From positions 1 through 64,000 of the forward strand of contig JAPKMW010000062.1 in NCBI GenBank assembly GCA_026645575.1: 64,000 nucleotides of DNA. The letters are read 5' to 3'. Under the pieces are notes generated by a model, which saw only the letters and a list, made by a program, of their open reading frames with translations, did no database searches and was not told where the DNA came from. Position 1 is the first letter of the stretch. Each line of letters opens with the position of its first letter. The translations under genes were made by a program, and so were the position numbers. Source of the stretch: Caldilineaceae bacterium (lineage in GTDB: Bacteria > Chloroflexota > Anaerolineae > Caldilineales > Caldilineaceae). Positions 16,433-24,615 of this stretch are shown here, piece by piece.

Positions 16433-16969
16433 TCATTCTCCTGTTTGTAAAGGTAATTCGTAGAGGGCCAGGGTATAATCACCATCGACGACCAGGCCGC
16501 GATAGTGAAAACCTTGCGCTTCATAGTAGCGGCGCAACCGTGCATTTGAAGCAATGCAATCGAGACGTAGATACTGATATTGCTGATCACGCAGGTAGTC
16601 GCCAATCCAGCCCAGCAGTTGTTCACCGATGCCATAGCCGCAAGCGTCATCACACAGGGCAAAACTATGGACATACCCCGCTTTGCCGGCGACGTTCGTC
16701 CAGTAATCATCGGCCCAACGCAGCCGAAAGAGACCAATCGTGCGTGCGCCATTATCCGCTTTGACCAGATAAAGATGATGAGCATCAATCTCGCGTTCGA
16801 TCAACCGCCACAAACCCGGTGGCGGCGGTGAGGTCCACTGGTGAATGCAGCGCGCAGCTAGGCGCGCGGCGGCTTCCGCCAAAATAGCCATCGACGCTGC
16901 CAGATCGGTGGCCGTAGCTTTGGTAATTTCAAGCTCTCCAAGCGGAGATGCAAAGGTTGTTGCCGTCAT
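16433..16969 (-). CDS. GNAT-family N-acetyltransferase
   Basis: 178 residues with a GNAT fold. The acetyl-CoA-binding motif A is visible as GYVHSFALCDDACGYGIGEQLLGW, split as VHSFALCDD and ACGYGIGEQLLGWI (pyrophosphate loop GYGIG). YLRLDCIASNARLRRYYEAQGFHYRG then gives motif B. The substrate is unknown. The stop overlaps the rhaM region by a few bases, so the two genes share a message. Divergently oriented to the large regulator at 17.2 kb, with about 240 nt between them. Confidence 0.87.
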   Translation of the reverse strand: MTATTFASPLGELEITKATATDLAASMAILAEAAARLAARCIHQWTSPPPPGLWRLIEREIDAHHLYLVKADNGARTIGLFRLRWADDYWTNVAGKAGYVHSFALCDDACGYGIGEQLLGWIGDYLRDQQYQYLRLDCIASNARLRRYYEAQGFHYRGLVVDGDYTLALYELPLQTGE

Positions 16970-17208
16970 TGGACCTATACTTTACATGCGCAGCTAGCCA
17001 ATTGTCAAGTCTATGGGGAGAATTCATCCTGATCTGTGGCATAACGCTCTACCGCTTTAGCTCAAATTCGTAAGCGAAAGATCAACTGGAGAAGGTTGCA
17101 ATTTGGTTGGCTTACCCTTACAATATTTGTCGCATCCTCCACAGCTTCATCAAACCTGGGGAAGCGGTGGTTGCCCTCTGCTTCCTAACAATCCAAAGAT
17201 ACAACACC

Positions 17209-20200
17209 ATGATGAGTGAATCAGTAGCTCATAACCTAGCTCAAACCGCCAATAGTTACCCACTAACCATCTCGCTCTTCGGCCAGTTACGCATTTTTGT
17301 CAATGGCAAGCCTGCCGACCCCTTTCGGTTAAACAAAAGCCGTGCGCTGCTGGCCTATCTGTTGGTGGAAGGCGCCACCCCCCATCTACGCACCGACCTA
17401 GCTGCCTTGCTCTGGTCCGGCTATACCCCGGCGTCGGCATTGGTCAGCCTACGCCAAACGCTGAATGATCTGCGCAAGGCGCTGGCGCCCTTTGATCTGC
17501 TGCATACGACCCGCAATCACGTTACGCTCCCAGCCGATCCGGCACGCCTATGGTGTGATGTGCAGCAGTTTCAGCAGTTACTGGCCGCCAGACAGAAGCA
17601 TCACCATGACGCGCTGGCAAGCTGTTCGCTCTGCCAGGCGCAGTTGCAACAGGCAGTGGTGCTGGCCCAAGGAACGTTTCTCGAACAGTTGCCGGAGACC
17701 GGCAGCGCACCTTTCGACGCCTGGCTCCAGGCACAGCGGCGCCACTTTGCCGAACAAGTGACCGCCAGCCAGGCCGCGCTGGCAACCACCGTCCACCGGC
17801 TTGGCAATCTGCGCCCGGCCCTCACCACCTTGATCGGACGCACCACCGAATTGGCCGACCTGGTCAAGCAGGTGCAGCATCCAACCTATCGCTGCTTGAC
17901 CCTGATCGGCCCGGGCGGGGTGGGCAAAACACGCCTGGCGCGCGCCCTCGGCGCGGCGGTGCAAGCCACCTTTGCCGATGGCGTTTGGCTGGCGTCGTTG
18001 GCCACCATCAGCCAGCCGGCCACGCTAACAACCAACGCGCCGCCAACGCTACCGGCGGTGATGGCGGACGATTGGCTCCATGACCGCATTGCCACGGCGA
18101 TTGCCGACGCGCTGGGCATTCAATTGCAGTCCACCGTCCGCCCCAGTGTGGCGGTGGCAACCTACCTGCGCGACAAAAGTATGTTGCTCATTCTGGATAA
18201 CTTTGAACAGTTGGCGGCCGGCGTCGATTGGCTGCTCACATTGCTGGAGACCGCACCCAGGCTGCGTCTGGTGATCACCTCGCGCCACCGGCTGCCCTTA
18301 CATGCCCAGATTGTCTATGCGGTTGAAGGGTTGCCTGTACCGCCCCTAGACGACACCGCAACGGCGTCAGCAGCAACCGACTTAACTCAATATGCCAGCA
18401 TCCAACTCTTTCTGGAACGGGCCGCCAATGCCCAGATCGACTTGACGCTGGACGGCCCCACCCTGACGACGATCAGCCAGCTTTGCCGTCTGGTGGCCGG
18501 CTTGCCGCTGGCTATCGAGTTGGCGGTTGCCATGTTGGATCGCCAGAAGCCGGTCGCGCTTTTAGCGGCCATCCGCAACAACTACCGCGCCTTGCGCGAG
18601 GGTTGGCGTGATCTGCCGCCGCGCCACCGCAGCGCCGAAGCGGTCTTGCGCTCGGCCTGGCAATTGCTGACGGCGGACGAGGCGGCGCTGCTGGCTCGCT
18701 GCGCCGTCTTTCGGGGTGGCTTTACCGCGGACGCGCTGCAAGCCATTGGCCCCATGAACGCAGCCGATTGGCAGGCGTTGCACCATAAATCGCTTGTCCA
18801 CCCTACCGGCGCCGACCGCTTCAGCTTACACGAATTGGTGCGTCAGTTCGCCGCCGAACAATTGGCGCATACCCCGACGACGGAAGCGACCGTGCAGGAA
18901 CGGCACGCCGCCTATTACATCGCCTTGGCCCAGGCGCAGGAACGGGCGCTCCTGTGCGACTTTATCGCCCAAGAAACGCTCCAGGGCGAGTTGGATAACC
19001 TGCGCGCCGCCTGGCAATGGAGCGTTGCGCAGGGGAATCTGGCGTTGCTGGCCCAAGGCGCCGACAGCTTCTTTACCTTGTATGGGCTGGCATGTCTCTA
19101 CCACGAAGCTATTCAGCAGTTGGAAAGCGCTATTGCCCATTTACGCCAGTTGCCGACAGCGACAGCGACCGACGCGCCAGTGCTACGGCTGTTAGCACTT
19201 TTGTTGACTTATGCCGCCGATTTTTATCAGCGCACGGGCGCGCTGACGACAAGCGAGCAGATGGGCGCCGAAGCCTTGGCCCTCGGGCAGGGATTGGCGG
19301 ATCCCGCGGTACAGGCATCTGCCTATAACATGTTGATGCGCGTCGCGCACGCGCGCTTCAATCTACCCGTCATGCAAAGCCTGGCCACAGCGGGTTGCAC
19401 GCAGGCGCGGCTGGCACAGCGCTTTGACCTGTTGAGCAAATGTCTGAGCGATTTAGGGATTTGCTTTCTTATGCAACAAGAGATGGCGGCGGCGACTGCC
19501 GCCTTTGAGGAAGGGGTGCAAGCGCTGGAAAGTGCGCCGAATCGCTATCTCGAAGCGCAGTTCCTGGCGAATCTGGGACACGTGCGCTTTTCCACCAAAG
19601 AATACGAACTGGCCCGGCGCTATTTGCAAAAATCACACGACCTCCACCAGACGCTACGCGACCAAGAGACCAGGGTCTCCACGCAATTGATGTTGGGCGA
19701 CCTATGGCGGGTGATCGGCGTCTATCCAGCCGCGCAACAGGCATATGAGCAAGTCCAAACACGGCTCCAACGCGCAGCCAATCCCTACTCGGTCAGTTGG
19801 CTTCAAATCGGCTATGGCTATTGGCACCATTTGTGTGGCGATCCGGCAACGGCCATCACCCGCTTGACCTTGGGGCGCCAAACGGCCCAACAAAGCGGCA
19901 ATCGCCTCTTTGAAGCTATCGCCTTATTCTATTTGGGCTATGTGCTGATCGAGGGAACGGCGTGGGCAAAGGCGTGCGCGTGCTTTGAGCAGAGCCTGGC
20001 CCTACAAACCGATGCACTATGGCTGATGGGGACAGTCGATGTTCACGCTGGCCTTGCGATCTGCTTGCAAGCTCAGGGTGAAGAGGAAGCGGCCGTGACC
20101 CAGGTTGACCGTGTACTCCACCTGTTGGCGCGACATGGCGTCACCGTCGCCGCCGAACCGTTTTTGGTCTACTGGCTCTGTTTCCAGGTTTTGCAAAGGG

Positions 20201-20361
20201 TGGCCGATGCGCGCGCCCAAGAAGTGTTGCACACCGCCTATCAGCGTCTGCAAGCCTGTGCTGCCCAATTTGAAGACTCGGCCTTGCACCACGCCTTTCT
20301 CAACAATGTCGCGGTCAATCGCCGCTTGGTCATGGCCGCCCATGCCGCCGGTCTCTCCTGA
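17209..20361 (+). CDS. SARP/AfsR-like transcriptional regulator with NB-ARC ATPase and TPR repeats
   Basis: About 1050 residues. Order: winged-helix DNA-binding domain (about 15-110, ISLFGQLRIFVNGKPAD then LLAYLLVEG); bacterial transcriptional activation (BTAD) segment (about 110-200); STAND-type NB-ARC ATPase with Walker A GPGGVGKT (234-241) and Walker B LLILDNFE (Asp330), then ITSRHRL and GLPLAIELA; and C-terminal TPR-like repeats (about 620-1040). Such proteins are signal-integrating activators whose ATPase/TPR part keeps the DNA-binding head in check. The start is the first of two ATGs just before the conserved fold; ribosome-site support is weak. It is the nearest upstream gene of the ubiquitin-receiver gene, but 320 nt and a hairpin separate them. 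Confidence 0.85.
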   Translation: MMSESVAHNLAQTANSYPLTISLFGQLRIFVNGKPADPFRLNKSRALLAYLLVEGATPHLRTDLAALLWSGYTPASALVSLRQTLNDLRKALAPFDLLHTTRNHVTLPADPARLWCDVQQFQQLLAARQKHHHDALASCSLCQAQLQQAVVLAQGTFLEQLPETGSAPFDAWLQAQRRHFAEQVTASQAALATTVHRLGNLRPALTTLIGRTTELADLVKQVQHPTYRCLTLIGPGGVGKTRLARALGAAVQATFADGVWLASLATISQPATLTTNAPPTLPAVMADDWLHDRIATAIADALGIQLQSTVRPSVAVATYLRDKSMLLILDNFEQLAAGVDWLLTLLETAPRLRLVITSRHRLPLHAQIVYAVEGLPVPPLDDTATASAATDLTQYASIQLFLERAANAQIDLTLDGPTLTTISQLCRLVAGLPLAIELAVAMLDRQKPVALLAAIRNNYRALREGWRDLPPRHRSAEAVLRSAWQLLTADEAALLARCAVFRGGFTADALQAIGPMNAADWQALHHKSLVHPTGADRFSLHELVRQFAAEQLAHTPTTEATVQERHAAYYIALAQAQERALLCDFIAQETLQGELDNLRAAWQWSVAQGNLALLAQGADSFFTLYGLACLYHEAIQQLESAIAHLRQLPTATATDAPVLRLLALLLTYAADFYQRTGALTTSEQMGAEALALGQGLADPAVQASAYNMLMRVAHARFNLPVMQSLATAGCTQARLAQRFDLLSKCLSDLGICFLMQQEMAAATAAFEEGVQALESAPNRYLEAQFLANLGHVRFSTKEYELARRYLQKSHDLHQTLRDQETRVSTQLMLGDLWRVIGVYPAAQQAYEQVQTRLQRAANPYSVSWLQIGYGYWHHLCGDPATAITRLTLGRQTAQQSGNRLFEAIALFYLGYVLIEGTAWAKACACFEQSLALQTDALWLMGTVDVHAGLAICLQAQGEEEAAVTQVDRVLHLLARHGVTVAAEPFLVYWLCFQVLQRVADARAQEVLHTAYQRLQACAAQFEDSALHHAFLNNVAVNRRLVMAAHAAGLS

Positions 20362-20369
20362 TTGCAAAG

Positions 20370-20429
20370 AAGACAGTGAGACAGTAGGACAGTGAAACAG
20401 CAACTACTGCCTTACTGTCCCACTGTCTT
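20370..20429 (+). terminator. Imperfect hairpin after the SARP regulator
   Basis: Arms 20370-20393 and 20406-20429 are complementary at 21 of 24 positions and are built from repeated GACAGT units. It starts 9 nt after the stop codon. It may terminate the regulator mRNA, although the tail after it is not T-rich. Similar ACAGTAAG units recur at 42360-42380. Confidence 0.5.
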
Positions 20430-20593
20430 ACTTAGTCCGTTGTGTACTAGTCAGTATTATGTAGTACTCCTTACCTCTACCTATCCCAATATGCGTACCA
20501 CTTCGTCCTTATTTCCTACTGAAACCTTACAAAAATTTACACATACCTTTTATCTATTTACGATCAATTCACGCTAGAGCTGTGTTCACCCCC

Positions 20594-20621
20594 TTGACAG
20601 CACCAGCAGAGATGCTACATT
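20594..20621 (+). promoter_or_regulatory. Candidate promoter of the ubiquitin-receiver gene
   Basis: A perfect -35 box TTGACA (20594-20599) is followed after 16 nt by TACATT (20616-20621), four of six matches. Initiation near 20628 would give a leader of about 57 nt. A perfect TATAAT at 20665-20670 also exists but lies only 14 nt before the ATG and lacks a -35 box. The ribosome site is AAGGG at 20671-20675. Confidence 0.5.
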
Positions 20622-20684
20622 ATTTGTTAGGTGTAAATAGGTTACTTTATGTGCTGCCGTGCCGTATAATAAGGGAAAACAACC

Positions 20685-21503
20685 ATGCAAGTTTTTGTTA
20701 AAACCTCAACTGGAAAAACCACCATGATCGAGGTAGAGCTTACCGATACCATTGAGCAAATGAAAGGAAAAATAGTAGATAAGGAGGGAATTCAGCATGA
20801 CCGGCAATGGATTAGGTTCGCTGGAAAACTGCTTGAAGATAACCGAACTTTGGCAGATTACAATATCCAAAAGGAATCCACGGTAAACTTGGCGATTCGT
20901 TCAGGTAATAGCCACTCAGATTTGGAAGCATTTCAGTTCCACAGCTTGCCATCCGACAACTGCCGGGTAGGGGCCAGACATACGCAGGAATCCTATGCTA
21001 CTTTTGGCCCCTACCCGGCAGTTTCTGCAAGTTCGTCGGGTGTAGATTGGAACGTAGAGAATGGGACAAGCCCCAAGAACCTCGCCCCAACGCTCTCTTT
21101 TGAGCCAAGGGTTGACACTGCTACGAAACCGCTTTCGATTTTGATCGTTGATGACGATCTGCAGCTTCGTTTTCTCTTACATAAAATGCTTACTTACGAA
21201 GGATACAGAGTCTACGAAGCCAGCGATGGTGCAGAAGGATTGACTCAATATCATACGATGCAACCAGATTTGCTTGTGCTTGATATTAATATGCCTCGTG
21301 TTGATGGTCTGACTGTTTTGCGCCAAATCCGTATGGCGAACGCAGTTGTTGGGGTTATCCTGATGAGCGCGCGCAAGCAGGAAGCAGTTGCCGGCGCGGC
21401 GCGGGTAGGCTGCGCCGATGGCTATGTCTCCAAGCCCTTTCGCCTCTCCACCATGAGCCAAGAGATCCAGCGGGTAGGCGCCCTCGTGCGCAATCGTCGC
21501 TAA
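20685..21503 (+). CDS. Ubiquitin-domain/response-regulator receiver fusion protein
   Basis: 272 residues. Residues 1-72 are a near-canonical ubiquitin: [12 protein letters not shown] at the start, DKEGI (32-36), FAGK (45-48), YNIQKEST (59-66). Hand alignment to the remembered human sequence gives 48 identities over positions 1-72. All seven ubiquitin lysines (6, 11, 27, 29, 33, 48, 63) are kept. The hydrophobic patch is lost (Leu8 to Ser, Ile44 to Arg, His68 to Asn, Val70 to Ala) and the LRGG tail is replaced by SGNS, so no diglycine is available for conjugation. A linker (73-147) follows, part of it encoded by a perfect inverted repeat. Residues 149-272 are a complete receiver domain: VDDD (155-158), phospho-acceptor Asp200 in LVLDINMP, Ser228 and Lys250 in SKPF. 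It has no output domain. The ubiquitin half is about 41% GC by hand count. No E1, E2, E3 or deubiquitinase-like gene is nearby. Function is unknown: perhaps a phosphorylation-controlled adaptor. Confidence 0.93.
   Translation: MQVFVKTSTGKTTMIEVELTDTIEQMKGKIVDKEGIQHDRQWIRFAGKLLEDNRTLADYNIQKESTVNLAIRSGNSHSDLEAFQFHSLPSDNCRVGARHTQESYATFGPYPAVSASSSGVDWNVENGTSPKNLAPTLSFEPRVDTATKPLSILIVDDDLQLRFLLHKMLTYEGYRVYEASDGAEGLTQYHTMQPDLLVLDINMPRVDGLTVLRQIRMANAVVGVILMSARKQEAVAGAARVGCADGYVSKPFRLSTMSQEIQRVGALVRNRR
20958..21023. repeat. 19-bp perfect inverted repeat inside the ubiquitin-receiver linker
   Basis: Arms 20958-20976 (AACTGCCGGGTAGGGGCCA) and 21005-21023 are exact reverse complements with a 28-nt loop. 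They encode residues about 92-113 in the linker, which has no recognisable fold. The element is GC-rich compared with the preceding ubiquitin segment and looks like a palindromic insertion kept in frame. It could also fold in the mRNA. Confidence 0.8.
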
Positions 21504-22016
21504 CCCAGTGACGTTAATAGAGTTTATGTTGGCACACGCAACTGTACAGGAGCTTCGACAATGATTATGTCGATCACCGCTTCTTCCCTGTTAATTCTTC
21601 TCGGCTAATTCTTCTCTACCGGGCTGCCTCATGTGTAACAGGCTGGAATATACCACAGCTAGAAACCGGAAGATAAGCCGACAGGAGATACTGGGTACAT
21701 TCCAAAAAGCAGCGCGTTGGTCAACGTCTCTGGCACGGGCGATAGACGACTGCTCGTTCGGAACTACTTTCCGCCCATGCCCGAAACGTTTTTGCCGGCT
21801 CATGCTTTCTGTCGATGAGCCATTTAATGAACACTCTAACCGTTCCCCACAAGTCCTGGCCAGTGGTAGATTCTAGTATCATAGAAGTGGGTAAGAGAAA
21901 AGATCGTTCATGCCCCAGAGAGAGAATCTACCACTGGCCAGGACTTGTGGGGAACCGTAAGTGGAGTGGGGAAGGTTAGGTGGGGGTAAAAAATCTACCC
22001 CCGACAGGGTGATGGG
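21504..22016. other. Intergenic region without a supported gene
   Basis: About 510 nt between the ubiquitin-receiver gene and the cohesin-like gene. Short open frames on both strands show no recognisable protein and no good ribosome sites. Apart from the long inverted repeat at 21842-21955, nothing was identified. Confidence 0.5.
21842..21955. repeat. 33-bp perfect inverted repeat with 48-nt spacer
   Basis: Arms 21842-21874 and 21923-21955 are exact reverse complements (core CACAAGTCCTGGCCAGTGG). The long arms and 48-nt spacer do not fit a terminator. They resemble terminal repeats of a very small non-coding element or of an internally deleted insertion sequence. No flanking target duplication was found by eye. 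Confidence 0.8.
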
Positions 22017-22913
22017 GTGCATGAAAATCACCCCATCACCCCTTCACACCTTCAGCATTCCCTTGAGGAGCGAAAAAGGAAACCAACGTATGAAACTTAC
22101 CATCTCGGCTTTCTCACCGCGCTGCTGTTGGCGGTGGTGGGCGTCGTTTGGGGAACGGCGCCCACCACCGCACAGACGATCCATGTCCAAAGTCCGGCCC
22201 GGCTCGCCATGCCAGAGGCAGTCGCGGCAACTACAGGAGTAAGTGTCACCGTGCCAATTGCCTTTCAGCATGGCGGCAATGCGATTGGCAGCACCACCTT
22301 TTCCATTGACTTTGATCAAAGCTGTCTCACTTTTGATGCGCGCACGAGTGTGCAATTCAAGCTACTGCCGGCCTTTCGGGGTTCCTTCAGCTATGACGCC
22401 ACCGATGGCAACGGTGAAGTGGACATTACGATTGCCGATTACTCCCTCCCGATTGCCAGTTTGCCCGATGCTGATCCCTTATTGACAGTGCGGTTCACCC
22501 CCACTTGCACACCCACGGCCAACACGACGATCGTCGCGCCCGTGCGCTTTTCCAGCGAGATTGTGGCGAGTTTTGGTGATGTCAATGGCCTGGATGTGGC
22601 TGGTACAACCGCAGACGGCTCGGTTGCGATCCAGGCGCCAAGCGGGAACACGCCAACGCCCACGATGACCGCGACCGCCACGCCAACACCTGGTCCTGGC
22701 ACGCCCAGCGCTACCCCCACCGCCACCCCCACCGCCACCCCAACCGTCACACCAACGCCTGGCCCCGGCACCCCCAGCGCTACCCCCATCGACGCGACGC
22801 CGACTATCACGCCGGTCGCCGGTACGCCCCGCGCCACGGCAACCGATGCGACACCAACCCCAACGCCGCCCTATCGCTACTATGCGCCATTGCAGCGTTA
22901 TGCAGCGCCCTAG
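22017..22913 (+). CDS. Secreted cohesin-like protein with Thr/Pro-rich tail (possible N-terminal frameshift)
   Basis: 298 codons from the first in-frame ATG. A signal-peptide-like core (LGFLTALLLAVVGVVWG, about 31-47) is followed by a cohesin-type beta-sandwich (about 60-205; VTVPIAFQHGG, STTFSIDFDQSCL, LLTVRFTPT) and a low-complexity ATPTPTP/GPGTPSATP tail (about 210-285). Such modules bind dockerins or act as cell-surface domains. The start is doubtful: the only good ribosome site (AGGAAACCAACGT) serves an ATG at 22090 in another frame. One extra base there would give a normal short signal peptide beginning MK-x-YHLGFLTALLL. A single-base deletion, real or from assembly, is therefore likely. 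Confidence 0.7.
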   Translation: MHENHPITPSHLQHSLEERKRKPTYETYHLGFLTALLLAVVGVVWGTAPTTAQTIHVQSPARLAMPEAVAATTGVSVTVPIAFQHGGNAIGSTTFSIDFDQSCLTFDARTSVQFKLLPAFRGSFSYDATDGNGEVDITIADYSLPIASLPDADPLLTVRFTPTCTPTANTTIVAPVRFSSEIVASFGDVNGLDVAGTTADGSVAIQAPSGNTPTPTMTATATPTPGPGTPSATPTATPTATPTVTPTPGPGTPSATPIDATPTITPVAGTPRATATDATPTPTPPYRYYAPLQRYAAP

Positions 22914-22950
22914 TAGTTTGCCCCTGTAATTCTAGGAAAACCGGTTATAA

Positions 22951-22983
22951 AGAAAGCAGGGTTTTGACAAAACCCTGCTTTCT
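22951..22983. terminator. Strong bidirectional hairpin terminator
   Basis: Arms AGAAAGCAGGGTTTTG (22951-22966) and its exact complement (22968-22983) form a 16-bp stem between the convergent cohesin-like and oxidoreductase genes. A/T-rich flanks provide T-runs on both strands. Confidence 0.75.
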
Positions 22984-23009
22984 AAAAATTAACTAATCAG
23001 ACGACGGCC

Positions 23010-24083
23010 TCATTGCCCCCAATCCATCGGCCAGGGGGCGGGGAAGTTGGAGGTGACTTCAACCGGCTTGCCGGTCTGATAGGACTCAACAATGGCGCAG
23101 CAGATTTCGACCACATGGGCCGCTTGTGCGCCGGTGGGGCGTTGGGGTCGGCCATCCTTGATGGCGTCGTGAATTTCGACGACGGAACGCCCCCATTCAA
23201 TGCCCTGGAACGGTTCACGCACATAGGGCACCGGCTCATACTTCTTGCCAAATTCGCTAAACTCGACCGGCGCATGGAAATCTTGGAAGCTGCCGATCCA
23301 GAGCGACCCCAGGTCACCGTGGAACTCTAGGCCCCGCTGCTTGCCGTGATGGCCGACGTAGAAGTTGGTGGTCAAGCGCACGACCGTGCCATTCTCTAAT
23401 TCAACGGCGGCTACCACCCAATCCGGTGTATCAATGTGAAAGGCCACGCCCTCTTTGGTTACACGATCAGGGTGCAGCACCTTGCCAAAAGCGGTGACTC
23501 GGCGCGCCGGCCCAAAGAAGGTCGTTGCGAGTGTCAGCGGATAGACGCCCACATCAAAGAGAGCGCCGACATCATAGAAGGGGCCGGGGTTGGGATGCCA
23601 GGCTTCAATGCGCCCCCAGTTCACCTCGGCATAGACGACGCGCACCGGGCCGGTCATACCATCGCGGATCGCCTTCCAGACCGTCTGCTGCGCCTCGCCC
23701 ATGTAGGTGACCGGCGAGCAACTAAGCCGTAAGCCCTTCTCCGCGGCCAGATCGACCAGCCGTTTGGCCTCGGCATATTGCATGGCAATCGGCTTTTCGC
23801 TATGGACATGTTTACCAGCGTTGAGACATTTGGTGATCACTTCGGGGTGGGCGTGGTGAATGGTTAGGTTGACAATCAGATCAATGCTCTCATCGGCCAG
23901 CATCTCCTCCAGCGAGCCATAGGCGCGGCCACCATATTGCTCAACCAGTTGCTCGGCCCGTCCTGGCATCACATCGGTTGCGCCGACTAATTCTAATTGC
24001 GAATAGGGTTTCATGGTGCGTGCATAGGGGCCGGCAATATTGCCGCAGCCGGCAATACCGACGCGCAAGGGTTGTTCACTCAT
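23010..24083 (-). CDS. Gfo/Idh/MocA-family oxidoreductase
   Basis: 357 residues. The N-terminal Rossmann fold (RVGIAGCGNIAGPYA, residues 6-20) binds NAD(P), and the diagnostic EKP motif is in HVHSEKPIAMQ (about 92-102). The C-terminal alpha/beta domain carries the catalytic region, including PGPFYDVGALFDVGVYPL. Members oxidise or reduce sugars, inositols and related polyols; the substrate is not evident. The ATG at 24083 follows GGAGCAACC. It appears monocistronic, bounded by the hairpin at 22.95 kb and the broken lipoprotein gene upstream. Confidence 0.9.
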   Translation of the reverse strand: MSEQPLRVGIAGCGNIAGPYARTMKPYSQLELVGATDVMPGRAEQLVEQYGGRAYGSLEEMLADESIDLIVNLTIHHAHPEVITKCLNAGKHVHSEKPIAMQYAEAKRLVDLAAEKGLRLSCSPVTYMGEAQQTVWKAIRDGMTGPVRVVYAEVNWGRIEAWHPNPGPFYDVGALFDVGVYPLTLATTFFGPARRVTAFGKVLHPDRVTKEGVAFHIDTPDWVVAAVELENGTVVRLTTNFYVGHHGKQRGLEFHGDLGSLWIGSFQDFHAPVEFSEFGKKYEPVPYVREPFQGIEWGRSVVEIHDAIKDGRPQRPTGAQAAHVVEICCAIVESYQTGKPVEVTSNFPAPWPMDWGQ

Positions 24084-24140
24084 GGGTTGCTCCTTTGGTA
24101 AAAGTAGATGAATTGCGATTAAATTACCCTCGTAATTGTA

Positions 24141-24615
24141 TCACACTTCTTCCCAAAACAGGCGTTCAAAGCCCAACGCAACAACAGCATAGGTGCGGAG
24201 ACGGAGGTTGCTGTAAGTCGTCGTGAGCAACGTACGATAATTCTGCAACTGACGGCGCGCTTCTTGCACAGCCAGGTTCAGCTAACAATGCCTGGATCAC
24301 ACTTTCGGTGTACTCGTAGTGACCTTCACCAATCTTCAACAAGCGGATATTGAACCAAATTTCATTATGCAGTTCAGGCGCTGCGCCCAAGGCCGGTAAA
24401 CCGGCCAGGAGTTGCTGTTGCGCCGGCGTCAACGCAGGAACAGCATTCTGTTCCAAGGCTGGTGTGTTAGTTGGAATCAAGACTGGAGCAGTGTTGTTGG
24501 CTTGGGACGGTAAAGGAAGAACGGCAGCGGGTGTAGGCGGCGGAAAGACACAGCCGGCTAGCAGCAACGCTGTCACCGCCCCAGTCAACCACCGTAAGTA
24601 AAGTCGCTTTGTCAT
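24141..24615 (-). pseudogene. Frameshifted small lipoprotein gene
   Basis: Starts MTKRLYLRWLTGAVTALLLAGC: a basic n-region, hydrophobic core and lipobox LAGC (Cys22). The start is supported by GGAG upstream. The first frame continues to ESVIQALL near residue 110 and then turns into unlikely Cys/Pro-rich sequence. From about 24285 the neighbouring frame gives a natural amphipathic C-terminus (LNLAVQEARRQLQNYRTLL ... GFERLFWEEV) ending at 24141. A single indel near 24281-24288 explains both. Family not recognised. This is either true decay or a sequencing indel. Confidence 0.65.

Noticed and set aside
17209..20361. Reading the large STAND protein as an anti-phage NLR
   Set aside because: The N-terminal winged helix and BTAD-like segment identify it as a SARP/AfsR-type regulator; no effector nuclease or protease domain is present.
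20665..20670. TATAAT box as the main promoter of the ubiquitin-receiver gene
   Set aside because: It lacks a -35 partner and would leave a leader of under 10 nt, shorter than the visible ribosome site needs.
20685..20912. Ubiquitin sequence as eukaryotic contamination
   Set aside because: It has no introns or poly-ubiquitin repeat, keeps one frame into a bacterial receiver domain and has bacterial expression signals.
21591..21876. Short frames as an insertion-sequence transposase remnant
   Set aside because: No DDE or other transposase motif could be seen; only the inverted repeat is supported.
22640..22870. Thr/Pro-coding repeats as a regulatory tandem array
   Set aside because: They are in frame in a secreted protein and encode a typical low-complexity tail.
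20000..22900. Search for E1, E2, deubiquitinase or JAB-domain genes near the ubiquitin fusion
   Set aside because: None was found on either strand in this region or elsewhere in the window, so no conjugation operon can be claimed.
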